Source: Rubrivivax sp. (lineage in GTDB: Bacteria > Pseudomonadota > Gammaproteobacteria > Burkholderiales > Burkholderiaceae_C). Taken from it: 33,598 bases of DNA. The notes below the pieces were generated by a model that saw only the letters and a program-made list of their open reading frames with translations, was not told the origin of the DNA and did not search any database. This document shows, one piece after another, positions 1 through 8,630 of the stretch. The position numbers and the translations under genes were made by a program. The stretch is from positions 1 to 33,598 of the forward strand of contig JAUYAJ010000698.1 in assembly GCA_030693565.1 (NCBI GenBank), written 5' to 3'. The first letter of the stretch is position 1, and the number at the start of each line of letters is the position of its first letter.

Positions 1-602
<602 letters not shown>

Positions 603-611
603 CGGTGTGTC

Positions 612-2270
612 TCAGGTTCGGCGCCAGTCGAAGCCGGCTTTGTGCCCGCTGCCATAGGCGGTGAGCGCGCCTTGGGCGCCGACGGCGTTGGGGCGCTGGA
701 AGATCCAGTTCTGCCAGGCGCTGAGGCGGCCGAAGACGCGCGTGGCCAGGTTCTCCGGGCCGTTGAAGCGCAGATTGGCTTCCAGGCCGGTCAAGGCGTC
801 GGGCGACATCGCCACCCGCTGCTCGACGGCGATGCGCAACTCGTCGGCCCAGTCGATGTCGTCGGGATTGCGCGTCACCAGCCCGAGGGCGACGGCGGCG
901 TCGGCGTTCAGTGCCTGGCCGCAGTGCTGGCGCACCGCGGCCAGCGCCGCGGCTTCGTCGTGGAAGCGCCGGCCGAGCCGGCTTTGGCCGCCGACCATCG
1001 GATAGCGGCCGAAGTTGGCTTCGGTGACGACGATGGTGGGCGCGTTGGCGGCATCGCCCGGCAGCGCCAGCTGGTAGCTGCGGTCGCAGGCCAGCGCCAG
1101 CTCCAGCAGCGGGCCGGCAAAACACGAGCCGGGCTCGATCAGCGCAAACAGGCTGCGCGACGACAGGTCCAGCCGGCTCAGCGTGCGGCGCAGCAAGCCG
1201 ATGGTCTCGCGCACCCGCCAGTCGGCCTGGTGGGCTTGCAGCGTCGCGTCCAGTGCCAGCGCGGCGCCGATGTCGCCTTCGGTCTTGATGAGCCAGGTGC
1301 CGATCTCGGTCTCGTTGGTGCGCATCCACAGGATGGCGTCGTCGAGCTCGCGCGCCATCTGCAGCGGATACCAGGCGGCGCCGGCGCCTGTTATGCCTGC
1401 GATGTCGGTCGGCTGCCCGGCGGCCGGGCCGCGAACGGTGAAGGTGGCGCAGCGACCGCCGCGGTCCATCGCCACGCTGACATGTGCATGGTGAAGTGCA
1501 TCGGCCTCGAGCCGGCGCCGCAGCGGCGTCAGCGCCACCCCGCGGTCCGCTGCGGGCCGGTCGCTGCCGGCCGCCAGTGCAAGGGTGCGGTCCTGCACCG
1601 CGGCGGCGAAATCGTCTGGCTTGGCCAGCTGATCGACCAGCCGCCAGTCGAGCGCGCGCTGGCCGCGCACGCCTTCGACGCTGGTGCAGAACAGGTCGGC
1701 CAGGTCGTGGCGCACATGGCGCTTGTCGGTCAGCCGGGTCAGCCCGCCGGTGCCGGGCAGCACGCCCAGCAGCGGCACCTCGGGCAGGCTGATGTGGCTG
1801 GAGCGGTCGTCCACAAGCAGGATTTCGTCGCAGGCCAGCGCCAGTTCATAACCGCCGCCGGCGCAGGTGCCGTTGACGGCGGCCAGGAACTTCAGCCCGC
1901 TGTGGCGCGAAGCGTCTTCGATGGCGCCGCGCGTCTCGTTGGTGAACTTGCAGAAGTTCACCTTCCAGGCGTGGCTGCTGAGTCCGAGCATGAAGATGTT
2001 GGCGCCCGAGCAGAACAGCCTGGGCCGGGCGCTGGTGATGACGACGGCACGCACCGCGGGGTGTTCGAAGCGAATGCGGTTGACGGCGTCGTGCAGTTCG
2101 ATGTCGACGCCCAGGTCGTAGCTATTCAGCTTGAGCGCATAGCCCGGACGCAGCCCGCCGCCTTCGTCGGTGCCCAGCGCCAGCGTCGCGACCACGCCGT
2201 CGACGCTGAGCGTCCAGTGGCGGTAGGCGCCGGGGTGGGTCCGGTAGTCGACGGGCAGGGGCTGGTCCAA
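612..2270 (-). CDS. boxC: BoxC, benzoyl-CoA-dihydrodiol lyase (2,3-epoxybenzoyl-CoA dihydrolase)
   Basis: This 552-residue protein, of normal length for the family, opens the ring of 2,3-epoxybenzoyl-CoA hydrolytically to give 3,4-dehydroadipyl-CoA semialdehyde and formate. It is a long crotonase-superfamily member. Oxyanion-hole segments CSGANI (87-92) and GTCAGGGYE (134-142) are present, followed by the acidic loop LPEVPLLGVLPGTGG (162-176). The C-terminal half, with EPGSCFAG and PMVGGQSRLGRRF, is also typical of BoxC. I take a TTG start at 2270-2268 because AAGGAG lies 8 bases upstream, and no ATG is placed as well. The gene sits between boxR and boxB on the same strand, so it is probably controlled by BoxR through the site at 2306-2319. 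Confidence 0.96.
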   Translation of the reverse strand: MDQPLPVDYRTHPGAYRHWTLSVDGVVATLALGTDEGGGLRPGYALKLNSYDLGVDIELHDAVNRIRFEHPAVRAVVITSARPRLFCSGANIFMLGLSSHAWKVNFCKFTNETRGAIEDASRHSGLKFLAAVNGTCAGGGYELALACDEILLVDDRSSHISLPEVPLLGVLPGTGGLTRLTDKRHVRHDLADLFCTSVEGVRGQRALDWRLVDQLAKPDDFAAAVQDRTLALAAGSDRPAADRGVALTPLRRRLEADALHHAHVSVAMDRGGRCATFTVRGPAAGQPTDIAGITGAGAAWYPLQMARELDDAILWMRTNETEIGTWLIKTEGDIGAALALDATLQAHQADWRVRETIGLLRRTLSRLDLSSRSLFALIEPGSCFAGPLLELALACDRSYQLALPGDAANAPTIVVTEANFGRYPMVGGQSRLGRRFHDEAAALAAVRQHCGQALNADAAVALGLVTRNPDDIDWADELRIAVEQRVAMSPDALTGLEANLRFNGPENLATRVFGRLSAWQNWIFQRPNAVGAQGALTAYGSGHKAGFDWRRT

Positions 2271-2305
2271 ACGTTTATCTCCTTGGCAAGCCGCTTGTGG
2301 ATTGA

Positions 2306-2319
2306 TGCAGCATAGTGCT
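2306..2319. promoter_or_regulatory. Degenerate BoxR operator-like site upstream of boxC
   Basis: The sequence TGCAGCATAGTGCT is TGCA-N6-TGCT and matches the divergent-promoter site at 3293-3306 (TGCACAATAGTGCA) at 11 of 14 positions. It lies in the 59-base gap between the boxR stop and the boxC start. BzdR/BoxR-type regulators are known to bind repeated TGCA elements. That this copy is a second operator for boxCB is an inference. Confidence 0.5.
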
Positions 2320-2329
2320 TGTTGGATGG

Positions 2330-3262
2330 TCAGACCGCCATCCCCAGCGCCTGACGCACGCGCTGGCGCAGCGCCGCAAAGGTCTGCGTCAGCGGTTGTG
2401 CGCTGGTGTTCAATTGCAGGTCGGCCTTTGAATAAAAGGCCGCGCGGCCGGCGAGGATGCTGCGCAAGTCCTGCATCGCCTCGGCGCTGGCGGCCATCGG
2501 CCGCAGGTCACCCTGGGCGGTGACGCGGGCCATGTGGTCTTCGGCGTCGGCCTGCAGCCAGATGCTGGTGCACTGGGTCAGCAGGCGGTTGAAGCTGGCC
2601 GGGTCGGACACCAGGCCGCCAGGCGTGGCCAGCACCGCCTCGGGGTGTTTGAGCAACGCCTCGTCGAGGGCGCGGCGTTCGTAGCGGCGGTACGCATTCA
2701 TGCCGTACAAGGCCTGGATCTCGGCCGTGTTGCAGCCGGCGAGTTTTTCAACCTCGCGGCTCAGCTCGACAAAGGGCATCCCCAGATCCTCGGCCAGCAG
2801 CGCCCCCAGCGTGGACTTGCCGGCGCCGCGCAAACCCACCAGGGCGATGCGGCGCTGGCGGTTGGCGCTCGGCGCGGCGCCGTCGAGCCACTGGCCCAGC
2901 GCCAGGCGGGCGCGCTGCAGCGTGGCTTCGTCGCGCGAGCTCAGCAACTCGCGAATCAGCAGCCATTCCGGCGAGCTCGTCGTGACGTCACCCAGCAGTT
3001 CGGCCAGGCTGCAGTGCAGCGCTTGCGACAACTGCAGCAGCACCAGGATCGACACGTTGCCAGTGCCGTATTCGAGGTTGGCCAGGTGGCGCTCGGAGAC
3101 GTCGGCGGCAGTGGCGACGGCTTTGCGCGTCATGCCGCGTCGCGCCCGCAGCGCCCGCGCGCGCTCGCCCAGCGCCGCCAGGAAGGGGTGTTTGTCCTCC
3201 GGCTTGCCGGGGGCGGTGGGCGCTGGCGCGGGGCGGGCGCGGTCCGCAGTCAGGTTGGGCAC
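2330..3262 (-). CDS. boxR: BoxR, XRE-family regulator with shikimate-kinase-like domain
   Basis: BoxR represses box genes and is released by benzoyl-CoA. The protein has an N-terminal helix-turn-helix (about residues 28-90, including RKAVATAADVSERHLANLEYG) and a C-terminal shikimate-kinase-like domain with Walker A GLRGAGKS (143-150) that binds the CoA-thioester effector. This two-domain architecture is diagnostic of BoxR/BzdR. The open frame extends to 3424 and has an ATG at 3307-3305. That ATG overlaps a TGCA operator element and nothing upstream of the HTH there looks conserved. I therefore prefer the GTG at 3262-3260, preceded by GGGA, giving 310 residues, the usual size. The start remains uncertain. 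The gene is divergent from the alpha/beta hydrolase and upstream of boxC. Confidence 0.93.
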   Translation of the reverse strand: MPNLTADRARPAPAPTAPGKPEDKHPFLAALGERARALRARRGMTRKAVATAADVSERHLANLEYGTGNVSILVLLQLSQALHCSLAELLGDVTTSSPEWLLIRELLSSRDEATLQRARLALGQWLDGAAPSANRQRRIALVGLRGAGKSTLGALLAEDLGMPFVELSREVEKLAGCNTAEIQALYGMNAYRRYERRALDEALLKHPEAVLATPGGLVSDPASFNRLLTQCTSIWLQADAEDHMARVTAQGDLRPMAASAEAMQDLRSILAGRAAFYSKADLQLNTSAQPLTQTFAALRQRVRQALGMAV

Positions 3263-3292
3263 GGCAAATCCCGCAGCTGAAACTTCATGAAG

Positions 3293-3323
3293 TGCACAAT
3301 AGTGCATATTCACAAGGGCTGCA
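3293..3323. promoter_or_regulatory. BoxR operator-like TGCA repeats in the boxR/hydrolase divergent region
   Basis: TGCA occurs at 3293-3296 and 3303-3306 (TGCA-N6-TGCA, also an inverted repeat TGCAC-N4-GTGCA), and a third TGCA at 3320-3323. These lie between the GTG proposed for boxR and the start of the divergent hydrolase. Repeated TGCA is the recognition element reported for BzdR/BoxR. The position fits autoregulation plus control of the divergent gene. Promoter boxes were not resolved. Confidence 0.6.
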
Positions 3324-3335
3324 AGCCTGTGGGGA

Positions 3336-4220
3336 GTGACTCTGATCCACCATCCCCGTCCTGCCGGTGCTGCCGCTGACGTCGAATTCGTCAATGTCGA
3401 CTGGGCCGGGCGGTGCGTCAGCATCGAACACCAGTGGCTGGCGCCGGCGCGATCAACAGCGGCGGGCCCGCCTTTGATCGTCTATCTCCACGAAGGCCTG
3501 GGTTCGCTGTCGATGTGGCGCGACTTTCCGCAGGCCTTGTGCGACGCCGCCGGCTGTCGCGGGCTGGTGTACTCGCGGCCGGGCTATGGGCGCTCGACGC
3601 CGCGTGCGCACGGCGAGACCTGGGGCGTGGACTTCATGCACCGGCAGGCCCATGAGCTGCTGCCGGCGCTGTTGGCCGCGCTGGGCGTGGACAGCGCGGC
3701 GCAGCCACCCTGGCTGCTCGGCCACAGCGACGGCGGCACGATCGCGCTGCTGTATGCGGCGCAGTTCCCGGCGCTGGTGGCGGGCGTGGTGGTGCTGGCG
3801 CCGCACATCGTCGTCGAGGCGGTGTCGCTGGCCAGCATCGAGCGCAGCCGCCGGGCCTATCTCGACGGCGACTTGCGCGAACGGCTGGCGCGCCACCATG
3901 CCGACCCCGACTCGGCGTTCTGGGGCTGGAACCAGGCTTGGCTGGCGCCGGCGTTTCGCGACTGGTCGATCGAAACCGAGATCGGCGCCATTCGCTGTCC
4001 GCTGCTGGCGGTGCAGGGCCTGGACGACGAGTACGGCACGCTGGCCCAGGTGCGCGGCATCGCGCGCCGGCTGCCGCGGACAGAATTGCTGGAACTGGCG
4101 GATTGCGGCCATTCGCCGCACCGCGATCAGCGCCAAGCCGTCATCGTGGCCGCGTGCGCCTGCATCGAAGGCGGCCAGGCGGGCTCGCCAGCCGCCGCCC
4201 GGGTGTCGGCTGCGCCATAG
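3336..4220 (+). CDS. Alpha/beta hydrolase divergent from boxR
   Basis: This 294-residue alpha/beta-hydrolase-fold protein has an oxyanion-hole motif LHEGLG (51-56), a nucleophile elbow GHSDGG (Ser131), an acid candidate in GLDDEYG (Asp230 or 231) and a catalytic histidine in CGHSPH (His259). The catalytic triad is therefore complete. No signal peptide is seen, so it is probably cytoplasmic. Hydrolases of this kind are often found beside box genes in Burkholderiales. A role as a thioesterase or ester hydrolase for aromatic or CoA-linked intermediates is an inference from context; the substrate is not known. The start is uncertain: the GTG at 3336 lies directly on a GGGGA, and no in-frame ATG occurs before residue 60. 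Expression is likely shared with or opposed to boxR through the TGCA sites. Confidence 0.85.
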   Translation: MTLIHHPRPAGAAADVEFVNVDWAGRCVSIEHQWLAPARSTAAGPPLIVYLHEGLGSLSMWRDFPQALCDAAGCRGLVYSRPGYGRSTPRAHGETWGVDFMHRQAHELLPALLAALGVDSAAQPPWLLGHSDGGTIALLYAAQFPALVAGVVVLAPHIVVEAVSLASIERSRRAYLDGDLRERLARHHADPDSAFWGWNQAWLAPAFRDWSIETEIGAIRCPLLAVQGLDDEYGTLAQVRGIARRLPRTELLELADCGHSPHRDQRQAVIVAACACIEGGQAGSPAAARVSAAP

Positions 4221-4323
4221 TTCACGCTGGCGTCACCCTCGGGGTTTCGGGCTGCGTGCCAAAATCTGGCTTGACTCCGACCGGCCAGCGCGCAAAGGCG
4301 ACATCACCTGGCCTCGCTCCACC

Positions 4324-5331
4324 ATGAAAATCCTGCTCACCGGCGCGGCCGGCTTCATCGGCATGACCGCCGCGCTGCGCTTGCTGGCGCGCGGCGACGA
4401 GGTGGTCGGCGTCGACAACCTGAACGACTACTACGAAGTCCAGCTTAAGCTCGACCGCCTGGCGCGCTTGCAGCCGCTTGCGGGCTTTCGCTTCGTCAAG
4501 CTCGATGTCGCCGACCGCGACGGCATGGCGGCGCTGTTTGCGCAGGAGAAATTCGACCGCGTGATCCACCTGGCGGCGCAGGCCGGCGTGCGTTACTCGC
4601 TGAAGAACCCGCACGCCTACGTCGGCAGCAACATCGTCGGCTTCATGAACGTGCTCGAAGGCTGCCGCTACAGCGCCGTCCAGCACCTGGTCTACGCGTC
4701 GAGCTCCAGCGTCTACGGCGGCAACACGAAGATGCCGTTCTCCGAGCGCGACAGCGTTGACCACCCAGTCAGCATGTACGCGGCGACCAAGAAGGCCAAC
4801 GAGCTGATGGCCCACACCTACAGCCATCTGTACGGTTTGCCGACCACGGGGTTGCGCTTCTTCACCGTCTACGGCCCCTGGGGCCGGCCGGACATGGCGC
4901 TGTTCCTCTTTACCAAGGCAATCCTTGAAGGCCGGCCGATTGACGTTTTCAATCACGGCCAGATGCAGCGCGACTTCACCTATGTCGACGACATCGTCGA
5001 AGGCGTGATCCGCGTCCTCGACCGTGTCGCCGCGCCCGACCCCACCTACGACGCCAGTCAGCCCGACCCGGGCGCCAGCAACGTGCCTTACCGTGTGTTC
5101 AACATCGGCAATCACGACCCCGTGCCGCTGCTCGACTTCATCGGTTGCATAGAGGATGCGCTGGGCATGAAGGCGCAGAAGAACCTGCTGCCGCTGCAAG
5201 ACGGCGACGTGCCAGCCACCTACGCCGACGTCAGCGCGCTCCAGGCCTGGGTGGGTTTCACGCCGGCCACGAACATCCGCACCGGCATCGGACGATTCGT
5301 GCAGTGGTACCGTGGGTACTATGCTCGCTGA
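4324..5331 (+). CDS. UDP-glucuronate 4-epimerase-like NAD-dependent sugar epimerase
   Basis: The 335-residue protein is an extended short-chain dehydrogenase acting on a nucleotide sugar. It has the NAD-binding GAAGFIG (7-13), a catalytic SSSS run (126-129), the Tyr152-x3-Lys156 pair in [10 protein letters not shown], and the substrate-side motif [15 protein letters not shown]. This motif set is typical of the UDP-glucuronate 4-epimerases (UDP-galacturonate supply) that accompany capsule and EPS loci; closely related epimerases share most motifs, so the exact sugar is inferred. The start is the ATG at 4324 ([10 protein letters not shown]), as expected for the family. It stands alone between the benzoate genes and the HPr-rel-A cassette, with about 100 bases before it and 200 after. 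It probably feeds precursor to the exopolysaccharide encoded further right. Confidence 0.9.
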   Translation: MKILLTGAAGFIGMTAALRLLARGDEVVGVDNLNDYYEVQLKLDRLARLQPLAGFRFVKLDVADRDGMAALFAQEKFDRVIHLAAQAGVRYSLKNPHAYVGSNIVGFMNVLEGCRYSAVQHLVYASSSSVYGGNTKMPFSERDSVDHPVSMYAATKKANELMAHTYSHLYGLPTTGLRFFTVYGPWGRPDMALFLFTKAILEGRPIDVFNHGQMQRDFTYVDDIVEGVIRVLDRVAAPDPTYDASQPDPGASNVPYRVFNIGNHDPVPLLDFIGCIEDALGMKAQKNLLPLQDGDVPATYADVSALQAWVGFTPATNIRTGIGRFVQWYRGYYAR

Positions 5332-5539
5332 TCCGCAATTTGCTCACCTGCGCGGACGGCAACACGACCCACTCCATCTCGACGGCTGGCGGCGATCGAG
5401 CAATTTGACATGTTCTCCAGCGGGTCACCCTTGACTCGGGGGGTTATAGGCCCGGGTTGGGGCGATATAGTGCGTAAGCATGGGGTCGTTTCGGCCCTGG
5501 GCAGTGACTATCGGTGGAGTTGCTTGTAGGGAAATGGCA

Positions 5540-6289
5540 ATGAACCAAGAACAGCATCAGCAGATCAGCATCGCGGGGGTTGGCCATGAGGTGCAGCCAG
5601 CGTCGCAGCGCGAGTCCGTCCGTGTCGATGACGGCCGTCGTCGTCTCTTCAGGGGTGCGGGCGCCGGGGTTGGCGTGCTGTTGACGGTGAGTGCGAAGAC
5701 GGCGCTGGGCGGGACGGTTTGCCAAAGTCCTTCGGCCATGATGAGCGGGAACACGAGTCCGCGACCTGGCACGGGCGGGACTTGTTCGGGAGGGCGCTCG
5801 CCCGGGTACTGGAAGGTGCCGCAGCACAGTGGCAGCTGGAACGTGGCTGGGGGCCAGTACCCGACCTTCAAGAAGACAGTGGTCGAGTGTGCGAAGGGCA
5901 TGGGAAATTTAAGCATTGATGACGTCAAGAGCCATGGCACGCTGTTGGCTTCGGTTTTCCCCGGTGCTCCCAGCACCTATGGCTTGTGGGCCGTGCTTGC
6001 CTTTCCCAATGACCCGATCTTTGGCAACAAGGGTCAGTTGCTCAGGCACCTCAGCGCCGCCTGGTTGAACGCCGGTTACTTCAACGCCAGTGCTGCGCAG
6101 TATCCGATCAGCAAAGCACAGGTGGTTGCGATGTGGCATGCAGTGAAGTATGGCGGCCTGTATTGCCCGCCATCCATGCCAAACTGCGGCACCAAGGGCT
6201 GGAGTGCGGATCAGGTCAAGTCATACATTGAGGGGATGTACGATGTGAACGCCCAGATCAGCGAGCCTGACTTGTGCAAGACAACATAG
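5540..6289 (+). CDS. Tat-exported six-cysteine protein of unknown function, first gene of the HPr-rel-A cassette
   Basis: I do not recognise a named family. The 249-residue protein has a twin-arginine signal: GRRRLF (32-37), then a hydrophobic Gly/Ala/Val-rich segment (38-50) and a likely cleavage region near ALGG (55-58). The mature part has six cysteines (61, 82, 117, 209, 216, 246), a Gly/Ser/Pro-rich linker, an RSPGYWK motif (86-92) like the 'SPGYWK/SPGFWK' signature of some secreted proteins, and several aromatic-rich segments. The ATG at 5540 is chosen because AGGGA lies 7 bases upstream; ATGs at 5480 and 5534 are in frame. The next gene starts less than 50 bases downstream, so it probably shares a transcript with the PqqD-like, kinase and nucleotidyltransferase genes. 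It could be the substrate they act on, but that is inference. Confidence 0.8.
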   Translation: MNQEQHQQISIAGVGHEVQPASQRESVRVDDGRRRLFRGAGAGVGVLLTVSAKTALGGTVCQSPSAMMSGNTSPRPGTGGTCSGGRSPGYWKVPQHSGSWNVAGGQYPTFKKTVVECAKGMGNLSIDDVKSHGTLLASVFPGAPSTYGLWAVLAFPNDPIFGNKGQLLRHLSAAWLNAGYFNASAAQYPISKAQVVAMWHAVKYGGLYCPPSMPNCGTKGWSADQVKSYIEGMYDVNAQISEPDLCKTT

Positions 6290-6337
6290 CGGTTGGCGGG
6301 GCATTTCCACCGCCGTCCGCTGGCAATCAACTTCGCA

Positions 6338-6664
6338 ATGAGTGGGTCTGCCCCGACCACGGGCTTGCTGTCCCTGGCCGCAGGGCGGCGCCTGCTCTGG
6401 GGCCCGCGCTGGAACTGTGCAGAAGCCGGGCTGGCGTTTGACGTCAACTCGGGCGACTTCTGGGTGCTGACTCCGTTGGCGCGTCAGATCATCGAACAAC
6501 TCCTTACCCAGGATCGACTCAGCGAGGCCGAGTTGCGCTCGCGAACTGCAGGTGATTCACGGCCCGCCGACTGGGCTGAGACCTTGGCCGCCGTGGTGCA
6601 GTCGGGACTCGTGCAACAGGCCGTCGACGTTGCCGACCAGCGCCACCCGAACCTGACGACTTGA
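6338..6664 (+). CDS. PqqD-like peptide-binding protein of the HPr-rel-A system
   Basis: A small protein (108 residues from the ATG at 6338) with the PqqD/RRE-like winged-helix pattern: a WNCAEAGLAFDVNSGDFWVLTPLARQ-type core (shown in part), then helices with DRLSEAEL and a C-terminal hydrophobic strand. PqqD-like proteins bind leader or substrate peptides and deliver them to modifying enzymes. Members lying next to an HprK-related kinase form the 'HPr-rel-A system PqqD family'. A TTG at 6293 could extend the N-terminus by 15 residues; neither start has a good ribosome site. The ATG gives the usual length of about 100. The stop overlaps the start of the kinase gene by four bases (TTGA), implying translational coupling. 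Confidence 0.82.
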   Translation: MSGSAPTTGLLSLAAGRRLLWGPRWNCAEAGLAFDVNSGDFWVLTPLARQIIEQLLTQDRLSEAELRSRTAGDSRPADWAETLAAVVQSGLVQQAVDVADQRHPNLTT

Positions 6665-7521
6665 TCAACGCCGTCCTCCACATTCCGCCGTTTCGTGTCC
6701 GCTTGCGCTCACCGCTGGCGGAAGTCTGGCGCCATGTCGATCTCTTCTATCCGGGCGCTGACAGCGACGCCGTCGACATCTTCGTCGACTTCGACGTCGA
6801 GATTTCACATGGCGACGGTATCCGACGTCTTTGGCGTCGGCAGGCGCGCTTCCTGCTCGACGGCGCCGAGCCCTTCTTCCCGCTGCCCGCAGAGCAGGCC
6901 GCACCGATGTTCGAATGGGGGTTGAACTGGTGTGTCGCCCAGCGGCCGCTGGGCTACCTCGTGCTGCACGCAGCGGTCGTTGAACGCGACGGCGCCGCGC
7001 TGATGCTTCCGGGGTTTCCAGGTGCGGGCAAGAGCACCTTGTGCGCTGCGCTGACGCTGATCGATCGCTGGCGGCTGTTTTCGGACGAACTGGCGATCCT
7101 TGACCCGGCGGACGGCTTGCTGCTGCCTCACCCGCGGCCCATCTGCGTCAAGAACGACTCGATCGACCTCGTCGCCGCATTTCCGGGCAGCTGCGTTGGG
7201 CCCGTCTACCAAGACACGCGCAAAGGAACGATTGCACATCTGGCATGCGCACCGCAAGCACGCGAGCGTGCCGCCGAACGCGCGCGGGTGGCCTGGATCG
7301 TCTTTCCGCGCTTCGTCGCCGGGGGGCCGCTGCAGGTCGAGCGGATCAGCCGGGTTGAAGCGTTTGCCTGGATTTCTGAGCAGTCGTTCAACAAGGAGCG
7401 AATGGGCGAAGCCGGTTTCAAGGGGCTTTGCGATGTGCTCGACACTGCAGAGTGTTTTGAGCTGAGCTACGGCTCGACGGCGGACGCACTAGAGGGTATT
7501 GAGCGAATCTGCAGCCCATGA
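6661..7521 (+). CDS. HprK-related kinase A
   Basis: A 286-residue P-loop protein related to the catalytic domain of HPr Ser kinase/phosphorylase. It has LHAAVV (102-107), a Walker A GFPGAGKST (118-126) and the downstream acidic segment SDELAILDP (141-149) where HprK carries its Walker B. It lacks the N-terminal domain of true HprK, and no HPr gene is nearby, so a role in sugar PTS control is unlikely. Related HPr-kinase homologues in lasso-peptide clusters phosphorylate the peptide, which makes kinase action on a peptide or protein plausible here. The TTG start at 6661 overlaps the preceding stop by four bases. The stop overlaps the next ATG by four bases (ATGA). The substrate is unknown. Confidence 0.88.
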   Translation: MINAVLHIPPFRVRLRSPLAEVWRHVDLFYPGADSDAVDIFVDFDVEISHGDGIRRLWRRQARFLLDGAEPFFPLPAEQAAPMFEWGLNWCVAQRPLGYLVLHAAVVERDGAALMLPGFPGAGKSTLCAALTLIDRWRLFSDELAILDPADGLLLPHPRPICVKNDSIDLVAAFPGSCVGPVYQDTRKGTIAHLACAPQARERAAERARVAWIVFPRFVAGGPLQVERISRVEAFAWISEQSFNKERMGEAGFKGLCDVLDTAECFELSYGSTADALEGIERICSP

Positions 7522-8630
7522 AGCTTGATGCGGACACGGCCGAAATGGTGGCGATACTGCGTGCCCCGGAGCGCACCGTCGGCTGGCGTGACACCGACTG
7601 GTCAAGACTCGTCGGCGCAGCGCGCGGCGCCAACTTGCTCGGCGCACTTGCCGAGCGGCTCCACTGTGCAGGCATTCAGCCAGCAGCAGCAGCGCGGCGA
7701 CACCTTGACGGTGCCAGGCAATTGAGCGAACGGCAGCGGCTTTCAGTGGTCTGGGAGGCCCATGGCCTGCGCTCCGTCCTTGCTGGCCTCGACGTTCCCG
7801 TGGTGCTGCTGAAGGGGGCGGCCTATGTTTTGGCGTATCCGGAGTTCGCCCGCGGGCGTTTGTTCGGCGACATCGATGTCCTGCTGCCTCGATCGGTTCT
7901 GGCCGAGGTCGAGAGCCAGCTGATGTTGAACGGCTGGGCCAGCGCCAAGCCCGATGCCTACGACCAGCGCTACTACCGCGAGTGGATGCACGAACTGCCG
8001 CCAATGGTGAACGTCCGCCGCGGGACCGTGCTCGACGTGCACCACACGATCCTGCCGCTGACGGCGCGCAACACCCCCGATCCGGCGGCGATCATCGGCC
8101 GTTCGCTGCCCGTCGAAGGGCTTGCCGGCCTGCGCGTACCCTGCCCCGAAGATCTCGTCGTGCACAGCATCACGCACCTGATGTACGAGGGCGAGCTGCA
8201 CAACGGCTTGCGCGATCTGCACGACATCGACGCCATGCTCAGATCGTTCTCGGTCCGCCCTGACTTCTGGTCGCGGCTGGCGGCGACCGCGGCGGACAAC
8301 GATCTGGCCGCGCCGGTCGCCAATGGCCTGCGTCTCGCTGCGCGGGTGTTCGACTCGCCGGTGCCGGCACAGGTGCTGGCCCGGCTCGACGATGGCTCGC
8401 ATCGCCGCACCTACCGGCTGCTAGAACCCTTGTACATGCTCGCGCTGCAGTCACCACAGACCACCAGGCCGCGCCTGCCGGTGCGGCTGGCCCGGTTGGC
8501 GATCTACTTGCGGGGGCACTGGCTGCGCATGCCGCTGCCGCAGCTTCTGCGGCACCTTGCGGTCAAGGCGTGGAAGGGGGCCAGGGCAGCGCCTGGCGCG
8601 ACGCCGCCCGAGCTTAACGCCCCCCCTTGA
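7518..8630 (+). CDS. NTP_transf_5 family nucleotidyltransferase of the HPr-rel-A cassette
   Basis: The 370-residue protein matches the uncharacterised nucleotidyltransferase family (NTP_transf_5, from memory PF14907). It has VVLLKGAAY (95-103), the metal-binding FGDIDVLLP (116-124, Asp118 and Asp120) and VLDVHHTI (171-178), then a mostly helical C-terminal half with a RDLHDIDAML segment. The GDxD pair is the usual polymerase-beta-type catalytic aspartate arrangement, so nucleotidyl transfer to a small molecule or protein is likely; the acceptor is unknown. It starts inside the kinase stop (ATGA overlap), so the two are coupled. Its 3' end overlaps the convergent serine protease gene by 17 bases (8614-8630). 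Confidence 0.88.
   Translation: MKLDADTAEMVAILRAPERTVGWRDTDWSRLVGAARGANLLGALAERLHCAGIQPAAAARRHLDGARQLSERQRLSVVWEAHGLRSVLAGLDVPVVLLKGAAYVLAYPEFARGRLFGDIDVLLPRSVLAEVESQLMLNGWASAKPDAYDQRYYREWMHELPPMVNVRRGTVLDVHHTILPLTARNTPDPAAIIGRSLPVEGLAGLRVPCPEDLVVHSITHLMYEGELHNGLRDLHDIDAMLRSFSVRPDFWSRLAATAADNDLAAPVANGLRLAARVFDSPVPAQVLARLDDGSHRRTYRLLEPLYMLALQSPQTTRPRLPVRLARLAIYLRGHWLRMPLPQLLRHLAVKAWKGARAAPGATPPELNAPP

Noticed and set aside
5385-5400. TGGC-N8-GAGCA, possible sigma-54 promoter before the exported cysteine protein
   Set aside because: Only about 7 of 12 consensus positions match and no enhancer-like repeat is nearby; this is near chance level in GC-rich DNA.
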